Shown here one piece after another: positions 5,203 through 6,353 of a stretch of DNA of 6,353 bases. The DNA lies in the NCBI GenBank assembly GCA_016204525.1, contig JACQKO010000011.1, positions 1 to 6,353 of the forward strand. Direction: 5' to 3'. A program made the translations under genes and the position numbers. The notes below the pieces were generated by a model, which made no database searches, was not told where the DNA came from, and saw nothing but the letters and a program-made list of their open reading frames with translations. The first letter of the stretch is position 1; the number at the start of each line of letters is the position of its first letter. The DNA comes from Candidatus Levyibacteriota bacterium (GTDB lineage Bacteria; Patescibacteriota; Microgenomatia; Levybacterales; GWA1-39-11).

Positions 5203-6353
5203 CTTTATCACCCCAATTGTGAGGCAGAAAGGCTACGCCCCCCCATTGGATTTTTTCTTCTGGCGTTTCGACGATTATTGACGGCCCATCTTCAACGAAA
5301 CCACGCACGTCTTTATCCGACTCGCCCGAAAGACCAGCTTTTATAAAATACTCTCCGGGGCCTAGGCTTAGTTTAACGGCATAATATATGTCTTTTGATG
5401 TCTCTTTGAGGATCTTTTTATCGGCGCCTGTGTTGGTTCCAAAAATATACTCGCCGCTTTGTTTCATTACAGAGACACCTGCATGCTTTACGCCAGCTTG
5501 TTTCCACGATAGATGTATCAACGCGACCTCTCCGTGCACAAAACGTTTTTTTGGGCTTTTGGTATTAGCATCTAGAACTGTGATTTTGATGTCATCGTCA
5601 TGATTTTTTTGCCTCTCTTGTTCGGCTTTCTTTATAGCGTAAGACTCTTGATTGATCTCTCTGTAAAGATTGGCGACTGCACCTGGGCTGCCAATTTTAG
5701 TTACTCGCCCGTCTTGGAGCATTAAAGCCCGGTCACAAAAACGCTCCACTATACCCATGTCGTGGGTTACCAGCACAATAGTCTTTTTTTCAGCCTTATA
5801 TTTTTCAAAGACACTGAAGCATTTTTGTTGGAAGGCTTCGTCGCCGACAGCTAAAACCTCGTCTAAAACCAAGATGTCACTTTGAGCTTTGATGGCTATA
5901 GAAAACGCCAGTCGTACTTGCATGCCCGAAGAATAGTTTTTGAGCTTTTGGTCCATAAATTTTTCTATTTCGGCAAAATCGACAATGTCCTTATACATAG
6001 CCTGCATTTCCTTGCGAGTGAACCCAAGCAGCGCCCCATTTAAAAATACGTTTTCTCGTCCACTAAGCTCTGGGTTAAAGCCGACGCCGAGTTCTATAAA
6101 AGGAGTCAAGCCGCCGCGGACATGGACTTGGCCGCCACTTGGAGTGTAAATGCCGGCAAGTAATTTAAGCAACGTACTTTTGCCGCTGCCGTTGCGCCCG
6201 ACTATTCCAAAAAACTCTCCCCTACTAACTTCAAAAGAGACGTCGTTTAGGGCTTTTTGCAACTCATAGCCTTTCCGACGTTTATAGAAACTGACAAATG
6301 CCGATTTTACTGAACTATTTTTTTCGTGCGGCAGCTTAAATATCTTGCTGAGG
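5189..6353 (-). CDS. Wzt/TagH-like polysaccharide ABC exporter ATPase with C-terminal glycan-binding-type domain (5' end outside window)
   Basis: This is the nucleotide-binding subunit of a polysaccharide or teichoic-acid ABC-2 exporter. The frame stays open to the right edge (about 387 residues visible). The TTG at 6262 is an internal Leu, because upstream codons encode the family's typical start LSKIFKLPHEK...FVSFYKRRKGYE; perhaps 10-20 residues are missing. Visible ATPase motifs, numbered from the first full codon: Walker A GRNGSGKST (52-60), ELGVGFNPELSGRENV (87-102, typical of Wzt/TagH), signature NYSSGMQVRLAF (139-150), Walker B ILVLDEVLAVGD (160-171) and H-loop VTHDMG (195-200). After a charged linker, residues ~253-375 form a beta-rich domain (IKITVLDAN, HGEVALIHLSW, GEYIFGTNT, LGPGEYFIKAGL, WGGVAFLPH) like the Wzt C-terminal domain, which in E. 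coli O9a binds the glycan end. The permease (Wzm/TagG) is not in view and is probably upstream. The stop overlaps the methyltransferase start by 14 bases, so the two are likely cotranslated. Confidence 0.95.
   Translation of the reverse strand, partial: LSKIFKLPHEKNSSVKSAFVSFYKRRKGYELQKALNDVSFEVSRGEFFGIVGRNGSGKSTLLKLLAGIYTPSGGQVHVRGGLTPFIELGVGFNPELSGRENVFLNGALLGFTRKEMQAMYKDIVDFAEIEKFMDQKLKNYSSGMQVRLAFSIAIKAQSDILVLDEVLAVGDEAFQQKCFSVFEKYKAEKKTIVLVTHDMGIVERFCDRALMLQDGRVTKIGSPGAVANLYREINQESYAIKKAEQERQKNHDDDIKITVLDANTKSPKKRFVHGEVALIHLSWKQAGVKHAGVSVMKQSGEYIFGTNTGADKKILKETSKDIYYAVKLSLGPGEYFIKAGLSGESDKDVRGFVEDGPSIIVETPEEKIQWGGVAFLPHNWGDKDVKL
5207..5214 (-). promoter_or_regulatory. Shine-Dalgarno site that decides the methyltransferase start
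   Basis: GGGGTGAT on the - strand resembles the anti-SD complement GGAGGTGAT and ends four bases (AAAG) before ATG at 5202. It lies inside the last codons of the upstream ABC ATPase gene, so ribosomes finishing that gene could restart here. The GTG at 5211 lies inside this site and therefore makes a less likely start. Confidence 0.5.

Noticed and set aside
5388..6149. Several + strand frames of 60-71 codons opposite the exporter ATPase
   Set aside because: They are complements of conserved ATPase motifs and code for Ser/Pro/Thr-rich sequence without domain features.
1..6353. TGA recoding (TGA = Gly or Trp), as in some CPR lineages
   Set aside because: No in-frame TGA occurs in any of the five genes and Trp is encoded by TGG, so the standard bacterial code suffices. 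The absence of TGA stops among five genes is too small a sample to interpret.

Overview
The window is a surface-polysaccharide assembly and export locus from a bacterium. My best guess is a Patescibacteria/CPR genome, possibly Candidatus Saccharibacteria. The guess rests on the left-edge gene, whose degenerate 'KRWIxNPxxF...F.W..V' modules resemble repeats I associate with cell-surface proteins of that group, on the moderate-to-low GC, and on the mix of Wzt-type export and multidomain glycosyltransferase genes. All genes read with the ordinary bacterial code. None of the five visible stop codons is TGA and there is no in-frame TGA, which argues against the TGA=Gly lineages (Gracilibacteria, SR1/Absconditabacteria). 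The taxonomic call is an inference, not a measurement.

Layout. Bases 1-309 hold the 3' end of a surface-protein gene (+). A 32-bp gap (310-341) carries an extended -10 promoter only a few bases before the GTG of a GT4-type glycosyltransferase (342-1691, +). Five bases later comes an 858-residue protein (1697-4273, +) in which I can trace three separate GT-A/GT2-like domains. This gene meets a convergent pair on the - strand, and the stop codons of the two facing genes overlap (4270-4273). The - strand pair is, in transcription order, the ATPase of a Wzm/Wzt (TagGH-like) polysaccharide ABC exporter with a C-terminal substrate-binding domain (6353-5189, 5' end outside the window) and a class I SAM methyltransferase with a C-terminal coiled coil (5202-4270), whose start lies inside the end of the ATPase gene.

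How the genes may work together. The two cytoplasmic glycosyltransferase proteins (four candidate GT domains in total) would build a glycan on a lipid carrier. The Wzt-like ATPase, with a permease presumably encoded past the right edge, would export it. The methyltransferase is tightly linked to the exporter and carries a coiled coil, and the exporter carries a Wzt-C-type domain. This recalls the chain-terminating methylation plus Wzt-C recognition logic of E. coli O9a (WbdD/Wzt), here possibly in a small-genome bacterium. That link is the most interesting hypothesis in the window and is not proven by sequence alone.

No tRNA, rRNA, CRISPR array, insertion sequence or attachment site was seen, and no gene-free stretch exceeds 32 bases.
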